DNA of 64,000 nucleotides from Herbidospora daliensis (GCF_001570585.1 NZ_BBXF01000002.1:1314077-1378076); one strand, 5' to 3'; counted from the stretch's first letter, positions 19,595-30,493 are shown. Notes: generated from the letters alone by a model not told the origin. Program-made: numbers and translations.

Positions 19595-19962
19595 GCGCGG
19601 TGGGTGCGATGGGGGCGGCGCGGGTGGCGTACGCCGAGGGCTTCGGAGACCGAGCCGCTGACCCGCAGCCCCTCGGCGGCGAGCAGCCCGTTGATGCGCA
19701 GGACCTGGCGGGCCGGGGCGGCCAGGGTGAGGCTGCCGCCTCGGCCGCGTAACTCCTCGTCGGCGCGGCAGAGGGTGAGCAGGCCGCCGAGGTCGCTGAA
19801 GGTCAGGCCGGCCGCGGCGACGACGACGCGGGTGACCTTCCGGGCGTGCAGGCCGATGAGGGTGGCCTCGACGACCGGCTGGGTGAACATGTCGAGTTCT
19901 CCCACCAGTGACATGATCACGGTGTCTTGGCCGATGTCGGTGATGTCGACCGCCAGGTGCAT
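19591..19962 (-). CDS. STAS-domain anti-sigma factor antagonist, atypical
   Basis: 123 residues from ATG 19962 after AGGGGGC. A STAS fold is clear (VDITDIGQDTVIMSLVGELD, then VVVAAAGLTFSDLGGLLTL). In phosphorylatable antagonists the loop reads DSSG or DSTG; here it is DLGG, so the Ser target of an RsbW-type kinase is missing. It may be a constitutive antagonist or have another partner. Overlaps the convergent Mop-regulator gene by 4 bp. Confidence 0.8.
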   Translation of the reverse strand: MHLAVDITDIGQDTVIMSLVGELDMFTQPVVEATLIGLHARKVTRVVVAAAGLTFSDLGGLLTLCRADEELRGRGGSLTLAAPARQVLRINGLLAAEGLRVSGSVSEALGVRHPRRPHRTHRA

Positions 19963-20049
19963 TGTGCGCCCCCTTCGCTCGGTAGTCACCGTCTCAGCCC
20001 ATAGGCACCTTTGCGCGGCACTCTGACCAGTAACGTGGGGTCCCAGTCA

Positions 20050-20901
20050 TCAGAAGAGGACCGTCGCAAGCTCCCGCCACTGCGTCATCGGCAGTTCGCC
20101 GGCCGGGGTGCCCAGCACCTGGAGGCACACGTGGTCGGCGCCCGCGTCGCGGTGCTGGTTGAGGCGGGCGGCGCACTGCTCGGGCGTGCCCCACGCGAAC
20201 AGCGCGTCGATCAGCCGGTCGCTGCCCCGGCCGCTCACGTCGTCGTCGGTGAAGCCGCCGCGCCGCCAGTTGTTCACGTAGTTGGGCATGGCCAGATAGG
20301 GGTGCAGGGCCTCGCGGGCGAGCTGGCGGGCCCGCGCCGGGTCGGTCTCCAGGACCACGCCCTGCTCGCTGGCGACCAGGCGGCCGGGGCCGATCGCCGA
20401 CCTGATGGCGGCGGTCTGCTCGGGCGTCACCAGATAGGGGTGCGCGCCCGCCGCCCGGTTCTTGGCGACCTCGACCATCTTCGGGCCGAGGGCGGCCAGC
20501 ACGCGGCGGTCGGCGGTCACCCCCTCCTTGTCGAGCTCGTCGAGGTAGGCGGTCATGGCGGTGAGCGGTTTGCGGTAGGCGCCGGGGCGGAACCGGTCGA
20601 CCAGGCTCTCGTGGCTGACCCCGAGGCCGAGCAGGAAGCGGCCGCTGTGGGCGGAGCCGAGGGCGCGGGTGCGTTCGGCGGTCTCGCGGGCCGGGGTCGA
20701 CCAGATGTTGGTGATGCCGGTGGCGACGGTGACGTCGGTCGTGGCGGCGAGGATGTTCCCGGCGGTGTCGAGCCCGCTGTCGGTCCCGCCGGGAACCCAG
20801 AGCGCGCCGTATCCGAGCTTCTCCAGTTCGGCCGCCGCCTGCCCGACCTCGGCCGGGTTGTCGGTCCGGAACTCCCTTGCCCAAACGCCGTAGGGTTTCA
20901 T
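20050..20901 (-). CDS. F420-dependent LLM-class oxidoreductase
   Basis: 283 residues. Luciferase-like barrel with KLGYGALWVPGG, then ATGITNIWSTPARETAERTR and FLLGLGVSHE, matching the TIGR03620-like F420-dependent subfamily found in actinobacteria. Such enzymes use reduced F420 on varied, mostly unknown substrates. Single gene, divergent from the TetR gene across 287 bp. Confidence 0.85.
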   Translation of the reverse strand: MKPYGVWAREFRTDNPAEVGQAAAELEKLGYGALWVPGGTDSGLDTAGNILAATTDVTVATGITNIWSTPARETAERTRALGSAHSGRFLLGLGVSHESLVDRFRPGAYRKPLTAMTAYLDELDKEGVTADRRVLAALGPKMVEVAKNRAAGAHPYLVTPEQTAAIRSAIGPGRLVASEQGVVLETDPARARQLAREALHPYLAMPNYVNNWRRGGFTDDDVSGRGSDRLIDALFAWGTPEQCAARLNQHRDAGADHVCLQVLGTPAGELPMTQWRELATVLF

Positions 20902-21132
20902 GTCGCCTCTTTCGTAGTTCGCGCCGGGGTGAACGGCGTTACCTGGTGACGTACCGTGATCAACAGCTGCCTAACCCCGCTTCGGCGACCTCCGGTCGTG
21001 AATATCGGTGAATCCAACCCTGTCGCTTACCGAACGTGGCGATCCCCGTTGTTTTCCCAGGTGGCGGCGGATGAGAATTCGATTTCACCGCTGTTCTGCA
21101 ATTTGATCCGGGTAAACGGATGGGCCATTGTC

Positions 21133-21150
21133 TAACGGCGTTGGGCGTTA
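21133..21150. promoter_or_regulatory. Candidate TetR operator
   Basis: TAACG-N8-CGTTA is an inverted repeat 39-56 bp before the tetR start, where a self-regulating repressor would bind. The rest of the 20902-21188 gap shows no coding potential that I can see. Confidence 0.35.
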
Positions 21151-21188
21151 CCCTCTAAGGCAAAAGTACACAGAGTAGAAGAGGTGCC

Positions 21189-21851
21189 ATGGCCCGGCCC
21201 AAGGTTCCGCTGATCTCCCGGAGAAAGGTCCTGGAAACGGCGCTGGCGATCGTCGACGAGGAGGGACTCGACGCTCTCAGCATTCGCCGGCTGGGCGAGG
21301 CCCTGAACGTCAACGGGGCATCCCTCTACCACCACTTCCGGAACAAGGACGAGATCCTCGACGGGGTCGTCCAGCTCGCCCTGGACGGCGTCGAGTTCCC
21401 GGCCACCGACCATCCGAGCTGGCGGGTCTGGTTACCGCTGACGGCCTACCGCACCCGCGCCGCGCTGGTCGCGCATCCGGGGCTGATCCCGGTGATGCTG
21501 CGCCGCGCCTCGATGGGCGGGACCCCGGAGGCCGAGGCGCTCGTGGCGCGGCTGCACCGCGAAGGTGTGCCGATCGAGATCATCGCGCCGGTGACCGAGA
21601 GCCTCGAACTGCTCGCGGTGACCAGCGCCCTGCAGGAGGTGGGGGCCCGCGTCATGGAGGACGCGCCGGCCACCACCCGGCTGGAGGAGGCGCGCGGCGC
21701 GCGCGGGGTGTCGCCGGGGGAGTTGTTCGAGGTCATGGTGTCCTCGACGATCTCTCTGGTGGAGAGCGCGATCGCGCTGAAGGACTCGCGCGAGGCGCTC
21801 GACCGGGTGCCCGCCGCGCGGGCGAAAGGCGGCCGGGGGAAGCGGTCGTAA
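21189..21851 (+). CDS. TetR family transcriptional regulator
   Basis: 220 residues with the N-terminal HTH (ALAIVDEEGLDALSIRRLGE, then GASLYHHFRNKDEILDGVV). The C-terminal ligand domain resembles TetR_C_1 regulators (drug-efflux type) by the early LTAYRTRAALVAHPGLIPVML. RBS GAGGTG 4 bp before the ATG. The E1-like gene starts 10 bp after it, so it may control that gene or the divergent LLM oxidoreductase. Confidence 0.9.
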   Translation: MARPKVPLISRRKVLETALAIVDEEGLDALSIRRLGEALNVNGASLYHHFRNKDEILDGVVQLALDGVEFPATDHPSWRVWLPLTAYRTRAALVAHPGLIPVMLRRASMGGTPEAEALVARLHREGVPIEIIAPVTESLELLAVTSALQEVGARVMEDAPATTRLEEARGARGVSPGELFEVMVSSTISLVESAIALKDSREALDRVPAARAKGGRGKRS

Positions 21852-21861
21852 TTAGACGTTA

Positions 21862-24192
21862 GTGCTGGTTGATGCCATAGTTTCGCCCGTGCAGCGAGAA
21901 TTGTGGTCGAACGACACTGATGTCCTGAAAGCCGTCGAACGCCGGGTTCTCTGGCTCTCCATGGCGATCGTCCACCACGCCAACCGGGTGCGCCCCAACC
22001 GCACGGGCCTGAAGGTGGGCGGCCACCAGGCGTCGTCGGCGTCGATGGTCTCCATCATGACCGAGCTCTGGTTCCGCCACCTGCGTCCCGAAGACCGCGT
22101 GTCGGTCAAGCCGCACGCCTCGCCGGTCCTGCACGCCGTCAACTACCTGCTCGGCGACCTCGACAGGCGCTACCTCACGACGCTGCGCGAGTTCGGCGGC
22201 CTGCAGTCGTACCCCAGCCGCGCCAAGGACCCCGACCAGGTCGACTACTCGACCGGCTCGGTCGGCATCGGCGCCACCGCCCCCATCTGGGGCGCGCTGG
22301 CCCGCCGCTACGTCGACTCGATGACGTCGGGCGGCGGCGGGGGCCGCCAGTACTCCCTGGTCGGCGACGCCGAGCTCGACGAGGGTGCGGTCTGGGAGGC
22401 GATCGGCGACCCCATGGTGTCGGGCCTGGGGGAGATCGTCTGGATCGTCGACCTCAACCGCCAGTCGCTCGACCGGGTGGTCCCGGCGCTGGGCGCCCCG
22501 CGCCTCCAGGGCATGTTCGCCGCCGCGGGCTGGCAGGTCATCACCGTGAAGTACGGCGACCTGCTGGAGTCGCTGTTCCGCGAGAAGGGCGGCGAGGCGC
22601 TGCGCACCCGCATCGACGCCATGCCCAACCCCGAGTACCAGCGCCTGCTGCGCTGCACCCCCGGCCAGCTCCGCGAGCGGCTGCCCGCCGGCGACCCCGA
22701 GATCGAGGCGCTGCTGGCGACCCTGGACGACGACACGCTCACCCGCGCGATCAGGAACCTCGGCGGCCACGACTTCCCGGCCCTCAACCAGGCCTTCGCC
22801 GCGATCGACGACACCCGGCCGACGGTGATCTTCGCGTACACGATCAAGGGGCACGGCCTCGCGGTCGAGGGGCACCCGCAGAACCACAGCTCGCTGCTGA
22901 CCGCCGAGCAGCTGGCCGAGCTCGCCGACCGGGTCGGCGCCGACCCCGGCGACCCCTGGGCGGCCTTCCCCGCCGACTCGCCCGAGGCCCGGTTCTGCGC
23001 CGAGGTAGGCGCCGCGCTGAAGCGCCCGCCGGTCGCCACGATGCCGCCGCCCGACGTCCCGACCGACTTCGGCCGCATCCCGTCGGGCACCGCGACCACC
23101 CAGGCCGCGCTGGGCCGGACCCTGCTCGACCTCACCCGCTCGGCCCCCGAGGCGGCCCGCCGGGTCGTGACGCTCAGCCCCGACGTCAGTTCGTCGACCA
23201 ACCTCGGCGGCTGGGTCAACAAGGTCGGCGTCTGGTCGGCCACCGAGCAGGTCGACTGGTTCGCCGACGACCCCGAGACGATCCTGCACTGGCGCGAGCG
23301 GCCCACCGGCCAGCACATCGAGCTCGGCATCGCCGAGACCAACCTGGTCGGGCTGCTGGGCGAGCTCGGCGCGACCTGGTCGCGGTGGGGGCAGCCGCTG
23401 CTGCCGATCGGGGTGCTCTACGACCCGTTCGTCCAGCGCGCCCACGAGCCGTGGTCGTTCGGCATCTACGCCGGCGGCCAGTCGATCCTGGTCGGCACCC
23501 CGTCGGGGGTCACGCTGGCCCCGGAGGGCGGCGCGCACCAGTCGATCACCACGCCGTCGCTCGGCCTGGAACAGCCGGGCTGCGTCACGTACGAGCCCGC
23601 GTTCGCCATCGACGTCGAGTGGACCCTGCTGGCCTCCCTCGCCAAGCTCGGCCGCCCCGACGGCAGGTCGGCGTACCTGCGCCTCTCGACCCGCCCGGTC
23701 GACCAGTCGCTGGCCGACGTGCCCGCCGACCCGGCGGTGCGCGAGCGGCGGCGCCGGCAGGCGGTCGCGGGCGCGTACCTGCTGCGCAAGGCGCCCGACG
23801 GCCCGGCCGTCACGATCGTGGCGATGGGCGCGACCGTGCCCGAGGCGCTCTCGGCCGCCGAGCGGCTGCAGCGGCTCGGCATCCGCGCCGACGTCGTGTG
23901 CGTGACCAGCCCAGGGCTGCTGTTCACCGCCACGCAGGCCAAGGCCGGCCGGGAGGACGGCGCGACCTGGGTGCTGGACGCCGCCTTCCCCGCGCACCGC
24001 GCCGCGCCGATGGTCACCGTCCTCGACGGACACCCGCACACCCTGGCGTTCCTGGCCGGAATCAACAACGTCAAGGCGCGTCATCTCGGAGTGACCCGGT
24101 TCGGGCAGTCCGGCGATCTAGAGTCGGTCTACCGGTACCACGGGATCGACGCGGACGCCATCGTCGGGGCTGTCCTGGATGTGTCAGGTTGA
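21862..24192 (+). CDS. Pyruvate dehydrogenase E1 / transketolase-like thiamine enzyme
   Basis: 776 residues, three transketolase-type domains. The first shows HASPVLHAVNYLLG and a thiamine motif GDAELDE (168-174) with Asn in VDLNRQSLDR, matching AceE-type homodimeric E1 in order. The middle domain has HIELGIAETN, and the last one VTIVAMGATVPEAL. Expected cofactor is thiamine diphosphate and Mg. AceE itself is near 900 residues, so this is a shortened paralogue; no E2 or E3 gene is adjacent, and the true donor substrate is uncertain. GTG 21862 lacks a clear RBS; GTG 21889 is an alternative. Confidence 0.75.
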   Translation: MLVDAIVSPVQRELWSNDTDVLKAVERRVLWLSMAIVHHANRVRPNRTGLKVGGHQASSASMVSIMTELWFRHLRPEDRVSVKPHASPVLHAVNYLLGDLDRRYLTTLREFGGLQSYPSRAKDPDQVDYSTGSVGIGATAPIWGALARRYVDSMTSGGGGGRQYSLVGDAELDEGAVWEAIGDPMVSGLGEIVWIVDLNRQSLDRVVPALGAPRLQGMFAAAGWQVITVKYGDLLESLFREKGGEALRTRIDAMPNPEYQRLLRCTPGQLRERLPAGDPEIEALLATLDDDTLTRAIRNLGGHDFPALNQAFAAIDDTRPTVIFAYTIKGHGLAVEGHPQNHSSLLTAEQLAELADRVGADPGDPWAAFPADSPEARFCAEVGAALKRPPVATMPPPDVPTDFGRIPSGTATTQAALGRTLLDLTRSAPEAARRVVTLSPDVSSSTNLGGWVNKVGVWSATEQVDWFADDPETILHWRERPTGQHIELGIAETNLVGLLGELGATWSRWGQPLLPIGVLYDPFVQRAHEPWSFGIYAGGQSILVGTPSGVTLAPEGGAHQSITTPSLGLEQPGCVTYEPAFAIDVEWTLLASLAKLGRPDGRSAYLRLSTRPVDQSLADVPADPAVRERRRRQAVAGAYLLRKAPDGPAVTIVAMGATVPEALSAAERLQRLGIRADVVCVTSPGLLFTATQAKAGREDGATWVLDAAFPAHRAAPMVTVLDGHPHTLAFLAGINNVKARHLGVTRFGQSGDLESVYRYHGIDADAIVGAVLDVSG

Positions 24193-24240
24193 GGTGTTCG
24201 CAGGTTGGATCTAAGTCGTAAGCCCTACCATTTCGGACTC

Positions 24241-25014
24241 GTGACGAGAATTACTCGCTATTTCGTTGTCGCCGCCATGCTGATCACGGCGGGGGCCGTG
24301 CTGGCGTCTCCGGCTCAGGCCGAGGCCAAAGCGTTCGTGCCCAAGTCCGTGGCGACGGCGAATCCGCTGTACAAGACGAAGTTCGGCACGGTCAGCTGCG
24401 GTGCGGGGTCGCCGCGGGCCGGTAGCCGTGCTTCATATCGCACCTTCCTGATCAAGGTGCACAGCTGCCTGACGACCGCCTGGCGCAAGTCGTTCGCCCA
24501 GGCGGGCAAGAAGTTCCGGGCGCCCAAGATGGTGGTCGTCAACAAGCGCGGCAACACCTCGTGCGGCCGGTTCCCGGCCCGGTTCGTGGGCTACTACTGC
24601 TACAACACCGAGACGCTCTACATCTACCTGTGGAGCACGCCGGTCAAGAACGGCTACGGGTTGTGGGGCGCGGAACTGCTCGCGCACGAGTACGGCCACC
24701 ACATCCAGGGCCTGGCCGGAATCCGCGCCTACTCGCTGCAGGTGCCGGGGAACGAGACCTCGCGCCGCCTCGAACTCCAGGCCCAGTGCTTCTCGGGGGC
24801 CTTCCTGCGCAGCGTCAGCGGCTCGCTGCCGGGCATCGCGCAGAACATGGACTACGAGTTCGAGTGGTACGTCAAGAACGGCGGCGACAAGGCGGGCGCG
24901 CCGCCCGACCACGGCAACGGCCCGAACAACGCCTACTGGCTGAAGCGGGGCTGGAGCTCGGCGAGCCCGGGTTCGTGCAACACCTGGAGCGCCTCGCGCT
25001 CGCGGGTGGCCTGA
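24241..25014 (+). CDS. Secreted neutral zinc metallopeptidase (YpfJ-like)
   Basis: About 257 residues. A signal peptide (VTRITRYFVVAAMLITAGAV, cleavage near ASPAQA) directs export. The zinc site is LLAHEYGHHIQG, with a downstream RRLELQAQCFSG helix supplying the third ligand Glu, as in the putative neutral zinc metallopeptidase family (PF04228). Several Cys suggest disulfides outside the cell. GTG 24241 gives the best signal peptide; TTG 24205 is an upstream alternative. A strong terminator follows. Confidence 0.85.
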   Translation: MTRITRYFVVAAMLITAGAVLASPAQAEAKAFVPKSVATANPLYKTKFGTVSCGAGSPRAGSRASYRTFLIKVHSCLTTAWRKSFAQAGKKFRAPKMVVVNKRGNTSCGRFPARFVGYYCYNTETLYIYLWSTPVKNGYGLWGAELLAHEYGHHIQGLAGIRAYSLQVPGNETSRRLELQAQCFSGAFLRSVSGSLPGIAQNMDYEFEWYVKNGGDKAGAPPDHGNGPNNAYWLKRGWSSASPGSCNTWSASRSRVA

Positions 25015-25024
25015 TCGGAACCGC

Positions 25025-25060
25025 GTGAAGGCGGGCCGCTTCCCAGCGGCCCGCCTTCAC
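25025..25060 (+). terminator. Rho-independent terminator
   Basis: Perfect 16-bp inverted repeat (GTGAAGGCGGGCCGCT and complement) with TCCC loop, followed by TTGTTTCTC, 11 bp after the metallopeptidase stop. Confidence 0.9.
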
Positions 25061-25088
25061 TTGTTTCTCACGGCTGAGAGGAGCCGAC

Positions 25089-25880
25089 GTGATCGTCACC
25101 GGTGTCGCCGCCGGGGTGCCCTTCGCGGCGCTGAGCCCCGCCGAGCCCCGGCCGGACAGCCCGGTCGTGGTGGCCTGGCACCTGCTCGACGCGCCCCGCA
25201 CCGAGACCGCGTTCGCGGCGGCGATCCCGCTGCGCGGGCTCGGCCACGCCTGGCGGTTCTACCTGGGCCTGCCGCTGTCGGGCTCGCGCGCGCCCGAGGG
25301 CGGGCTGGAGGCGCTCATGGGCGGCGACGTCGTGCTCGACGTCCACTGGCCGGTCGTCTCCGGGGCCGCCTCGGAGTTCCCGGCGGCCTGGGCCGAGCTG
25401 CGGGAGCGCTTCGGCATCGGCCACGACCGCGTCGCCCTGATGGGCGGCTCGGCCGGCGCGGCCGCCGCCCAGCTGGTCTTGGCCGAGGGCGGCTTCGAGG
25501 TGCCGGCGATCGTGCTGCTCAGCCCGGTGACCCGGCTGCGCGCGGTCATCGACGGGCTGAGCGTCCACTACGGCATGACGTACGACTGGAGCCCGCCCGC
25601 GAGCGAGGTCGCCAGCCGGCTCGACTTCCCGGCGCGGGCCGACGACCTCGGCGACACGCCCATGCTGATCGTGGTCGGCGAGGACGACCTGCCCGGGGCC
25701 TTCCTGACCCCGGCCGAGGCGCTGGTGGCGATGCGGACCGCGCCGACCGAACTCGTCGTGGTCGCGGGTATGGGCCACGCCCTGGCCGACGAGCCGGGCG
25801 TCGAACCGGCCCCGCAGACCGAGCGGGCCCGCGAGGTCGACGCGCTCGCCTCCGCCTTCTTCGCCGCCCACCTGCCCTAA
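25089..25880 (+). CDS. Alpha/beta hydrolase, dienelactone-type small hydrolase
   Basis: 263 residues from a GTG preceded by GAGAGGAGCCGAC. Nucleophile Ser is in LMGGSAGAAAAQ, Asp probably in VVGEDDLPG and His in VVAGMGHALAD, the usual order for the fold. No signal peptide. Substrate unknown. It overlaps the convergent lipoprotein gene by 4 bp. Confidence 0.75.
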   Translation: MIVTGVAAGVPFAALSPAEPRPDSPVVVAWHLLDAPRTETAFAAAIPLRGLGHAWRFYLGLPLSGSRAPEGGLEALMGGDVVLDVHWPVVSGAASEFPAAWAELRERFGIGHDRVALMGGSAGAAAAQLVLAEGGFEVPAIVLLSPVTRLRAVIDGLSVHYGMTYDWSPPASEVASRLDFPARADDLGDTPMLIVVGEDDLPGAFLTPAEALVAMRTAPTELVVVAGMGHALADEPGVEPAPQTERAREVDALASAFFAAHLP

Positions 25881-26602
25881 GCCTGCCGGCAGGTGCGCAG
25901 GGCGTCGTCCACGAAGGCCATCGCCTCGGGATGGCTACGGAGCAGGCCCAGGCTGTGGTCGCCGACCGGGAGGATCTTGAGCTGTCCCGTCTTCACCTGG
26001 GGGACCTGCTCGAACAGCGCCGTCGCGTTGGCGCCGAAGGCGGTCTCGGCGACCGCCCACAGGCTCGCCACCGGCTTGCTCTCGGAGAGGGGCGCCACGC
26101 CGCCCTCGATGCCGGTCAGCGGGGAGACCGCGACGGCCACGCACATCGGCAGGCCGGTCGCCCGCTGGGCGGCCAGCACCGCGATCGGGCCGCCGAAGGA
26201 GCTGCCCAGCACGGCGATCTTGCGGGCGCCCTGGTCGTGCAGCCAGGTCAGCGCCTGGTTCAGGTCGGCGGCCAGCTCGCCGACCTCCCCGTCGCCCTCG
26301 CTGGAGCCGACGCCGCGGCGGTCGGGGACGATCACCCGGACCTTCAGCCGCTCGGCGAGCGCCGACATCTCGGGCAGCCAGTCGCAGAGCGTGTGCCCCG
26401 CGCCGTGGGCGACGGCCATCCCGACCGAGGCGTCGGACGGCCCGACCACCGCCGCGCCCAGCCGGACGCCGGACGCGGCCGTCAGGACGACCCGTTCGGC
26501 CCCGGGAGGCACGGTGTCGCACTGGTCGGCGAGCGGGCTGTCAGGGGCGGCGCCACACCCGGTGAGCAGGGCGAGCACGATCAGGACGACGAGTCGGGAC
26601 AT
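25877..26602 (-). CDS. Lipoprotein alpha/beta hydrolase
   Basis: 241 residues from MSRLVV (26602). The N-terminus ends in lipobox LLTGC, so the enzyme is probably anchored on the outer face of the membrane. Alpha/beta hydrolase core with HGAGHTLCDW, Ser in VLGSSFGG, and a C-terminal His in VGDHSLGL. Relatives are esterases or peptidase-like hydrolases; the true substrate is not known. Divergent from furA. Confidence 0.8.
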   Translation of the reverse strand: MSRLVVLIVLALLTGCGAAPDSPLADQCDTVPPGAERVVLTAASGVRLGAAVVGPSDASVGMAVAHGAGHTLCDWLPEMSALAERLKVRVIVPDRRGVGSSEGDGEVGELAADLNQALTWLHDQGARKIAVLGSSFGGPIAVLAAQRATGLPMCVAVAVSPLTGIEGGVAPLSESKPVASLWAVAETAFGANATALFEQVPQVKTGQLKILPVGDHSLGLLRSHPEAMAFVDDALRTCRQA

Positions 26603-26624
26603 GGCCACGGAGCTTAACAGTTGG

Positions 26625-26633
26625 ATGATTCAT
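26625..26633. promoter_or_regulatory. Candidate FurA box
   Basis: ATGA-T-TCAT palindrome within an AT-rich stretch (26617-26656) that is unusual in this DNA, 42-50 bp before furA. Autoregulation of furA-katG by FurA is known in mycobacteria and Streptomyces; the exact box here is inferred. Confidence 0.5.
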
Positions 26634-26674
26634 TAACTTGTATCGTTCGTGTTTAGGGCGGTAGGTTGGTCGTC

Positions 26675-27109
26675 ATGACGGCACCCAGGAGCCACACCAT
26701 CGCGGAGGAGTTGCGCGGGGCGGGACTGCGGGTGACGGCAGCCCGGGTCGCGCTGCTCGAGACGGTGCGGGGTGGCAACCACCTCGGCGTCGAAGACATC
26801 GCCTCGGGCGTCCGTGACCGGGTCGGTCACGTCTCCCTCCAAGCCGTATACGAGGCCCTGCACGCGTTGACCGCGGCGGGGCTGGTCCGCCGGATCGAGC
26901 CGGCCGGTAGCCCGGCCCGGTTCGAAGGACGCGTCGGAGACAACCATCACCATGTCGTCTGCAGGTCGTGCGGCGCCGTCGCCGACGTCGACTGCGCCGT
27001 GGGTGAGGTGCCCTGTCTGACCGCGTCCGAGACCCACGGTTTCACGATCGACGAGGCCGAGGTCATCTATTGGGGCCGCTGCCCCAGCTGTTCCGCCACT
27101 GCGAGCTGA
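26675..27109 (+). CDS. furA: Fur-family redox repressor of katG (FurA/CatR type)
   Basis: 144 residues from ATG 26675. Winged-helix DNA-binding half (LRVTAARVALLETVRGGNHL, then LQAVYEALHALTAAGLVRRI), metal ligands in DNHHHVVCRSCG and a second CPSC pair. Sits 20 bp before katG, the conserved furA-katG pairing of actinobacteria, where FurA represses both genes until oxidised by peroxide. Confidence 0.92.
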   Translation: MTAPRSHTIAEELRGAGLRVTAARVALLETVRGGNHLGVEDIASGVRDRVGHVSLQAVYEALHALTAAGLVRRIEPAGSPARFEGRVGDNHHHVVCRSCGAVADVDCAVGEVPCLTASETHGFTIDEAEVIYWGRCPSCSATAS

Positions 27110-27114
27110 GATAG

Positions 27115-29337
<2,223 letters not shown>

Positions 29338-29346
29338 CCTGAATAA

Positions 29347-29387
29347 CGAAAGGGCCGGTCCGCGATCGACGCGGGCCGGCCCTTTCG
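29347..29387. terminator. Terminator between katG and the toxin gene
   Basis: 18-bp stem with one G-U pair (CGAAAGGGCCGGTCCGCG with its complement) and ATCGA loop, starting 10 bp after katG. It lies between convergent units and can serve both strands. Confidence 0.9.
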
Positions 29388-29394
29388 GCTTCGG

Positions 29395-29649
29395 TCAGTA
29401 GTGGTAGCGGGCTTGGAGGATGACCAGTTCGTCGTCGAGCGGGAGATAGACGAGGCGGTGCTCATCGGTGATCCGCCGCGACCAGGCCCCTTGCAGGGCG
29501 TGCTTCAGCGGTTCGGGCTTGCCGATGCCGGCGTAGGGATCACGCAGGGTGTCTTCGATGAGCTTGTTGATCCGTTTGAGGATCTGCCGGTCGGTCGACA
29601 ACCAGGAGGTGTAGTCCTCCCAGCCCTCAGGGGTGAAGGAGAGCTTCAT
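29395..29649 (-). CDS. Txe/YoeB family mRNA-interferase toxin
   Basis: 84 residues, the family's usual length. Conserved RelE-fold features are present: WEDYTSWLSTDRQILKRINK at the N-terminus, GKPEPLKH with the catalytic Glu, WSRRI with Arg, LVYLPLDD, and the terminal ARYHY with the catalytic His. Ribosome-dependent RNase that cuts mRNA. It overlaps the antitoxin stop by ATGA. Confidence 0.92.
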   Translation of the reverse strand: MKLSFTPEGWEDYTSWLSTDRQILKRINKLIEDTLRDPYAGIGKPEPLKHALQGAWSRRITDEHRLVYLPLDDELVILQARYHY

Positions 29650-29906
29650 TCGTGGTCGTCTGCGTCGATCAGCTCATGAATCTCGTGACGGCCTTCGAGG
29701 GCCTTCTGGTAGGAGGAGATGAGCCGCCGCATGTTGGCGGGGGAGCGCAACAGGTAGGCCGTCTCCCTCAGCGCTTCGTATTCGGCCGCCGGAACCAGGT
29801 AGGCGCGGTTGCTCTTGGAGACGATCTCCACGGCCGCGCTGTCCTCGTTCACCTCGTCGATCAGGGGAAACAGCCGGCGCCGTGCCTCACTTGCGGTAAT
29901 CGACAT
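29646..29906 (-). CDS. YefM/Phd family antitoxin
   Basis: 86 residues from ATG 29906 with GGAGGT 6 bp upstream. N-terminal Phd fold [20 protein letters not shown] and [19 protein letters not shown] are family landmarks; the acidic C-terminus ([13 protein letters not shown]) would wrap the toxin. Its start lies inside the last 20 bp of the hxlR-type gene upstream, so it may be read both from that operon and from its own promoter at the palindrome 29924-29945. Confidence 0.92.
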   Translation of the reverse strand: MSITASEARRRLFPLIDEVNEDSAAVEIVSKSNRAYLVPAAEYEALRETAYLLRSPANMRRLISSYQKALEGRHEIHELIDADDHE

Positions 29907-30432
29907 CGGGAACCTCCGCCTCGGTGGTACCAAATACGGTACCACTCGGGCTCGTTGCTTCGTAGCGGCGGCGCATGATCGGCCCCGCCGCCGGGCCCGC
30001 GGTGAAGACGTGGTCGTCGCCGTCGGCTCGGGCGCCCGTGGTGGCGTCGACCACGACCGGGTCGGCCTCCCGGCCCGTGCGGCGGTCGACGAGGATCATC
30101 GCGCGGTCGTCGGGGGCGAGCTGGGAGTTGCGCCAGGCGGCCATCGCGACCAGGACCGGGCGCAACGAGCGGCCCAGATCGGTCAGGACGTACTCGTGGC
30201 GGACCGGGCGGTCCTGGTAGGGGCGGCGGGCCAGGATGCCCCTGTCGACCAGGGTCTTCAGGCGGCTGGTCAGCATGCTCGACGACAGGCCGATGTTGGC
30301 CTGGAAGTCGTCGAAGCGGGTGTAGCCGTCGAAGCAGTCGTGCAGGATCAGCACCGTCCACCACTCGCCGACGATGCTCATCGTGGCCGACAGCGGGCAC
30401 TCGCGGTCTTCCAGCCGGATCTTGCTGACCAT
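29887..30432 (-). CDS. HxlR family transcriptional regulator
   Basis: 181 residues from ATG 30432 after GAGGAG. Winged HTH typical of Hxl[21 protein letters not shown] with the N-terminal Cys, then [20 protein letters not shown] and [22 protein letters not shown]-terminal extension of about 60 residues carries the antitoxin operator in its coding sequence. Divergent from an SDR gene that it probably controls. Confidence 0.9.
   Translation of the reverse strand: MVSKIRLEDRECPLSATMSIVGEWWTVLILHDCFDGYTRFDDFQANIGLSSSMLTSRLKTLVDRGILARRPYQDRPVRHEYVLTDLGRSLRPVLVAMAAWRNSQLAPDDRAMILVDRRTGREADPVVVDATTGARADGDDHVFTAGPAAGPIMRRRYEATSPSGTVFGTTEAEVPDVDYRK
29924..29945 (-). promoter_or_regulatory. Palindrome, likely toxin-antitoxin operator
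   Basis: GTGGTACC-N6-GGTACCAC, a perfect 8-bp inverted repeat 18-39 bp upstream of the antitoxin start, inside the 3' end of the hxlR-type gene. Position and symmetry fit autorepression by a Phd/YefM dimer. Confidence 0.65.
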
Positions 30433-30454
30433 GGGGGACTCCTCGCGACGAATC

Positions 30455-30493
30455 ACTGCTATGTTAGCACTCACCTAGTAACTGCTAAGTTAG
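30455..30493. promoter_or_regulatory. Direct repeat, candidate HxlR operator
   Basis: ACTGCTATGTTAG (30455-30467) and ACTGCTAAGTTAG (30481-30493) agree at 12 of 13 bases, 26 bp apart, within the 69-bp gap between the hxlR-type gene and the SDR gene. Confidence 0.6.
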
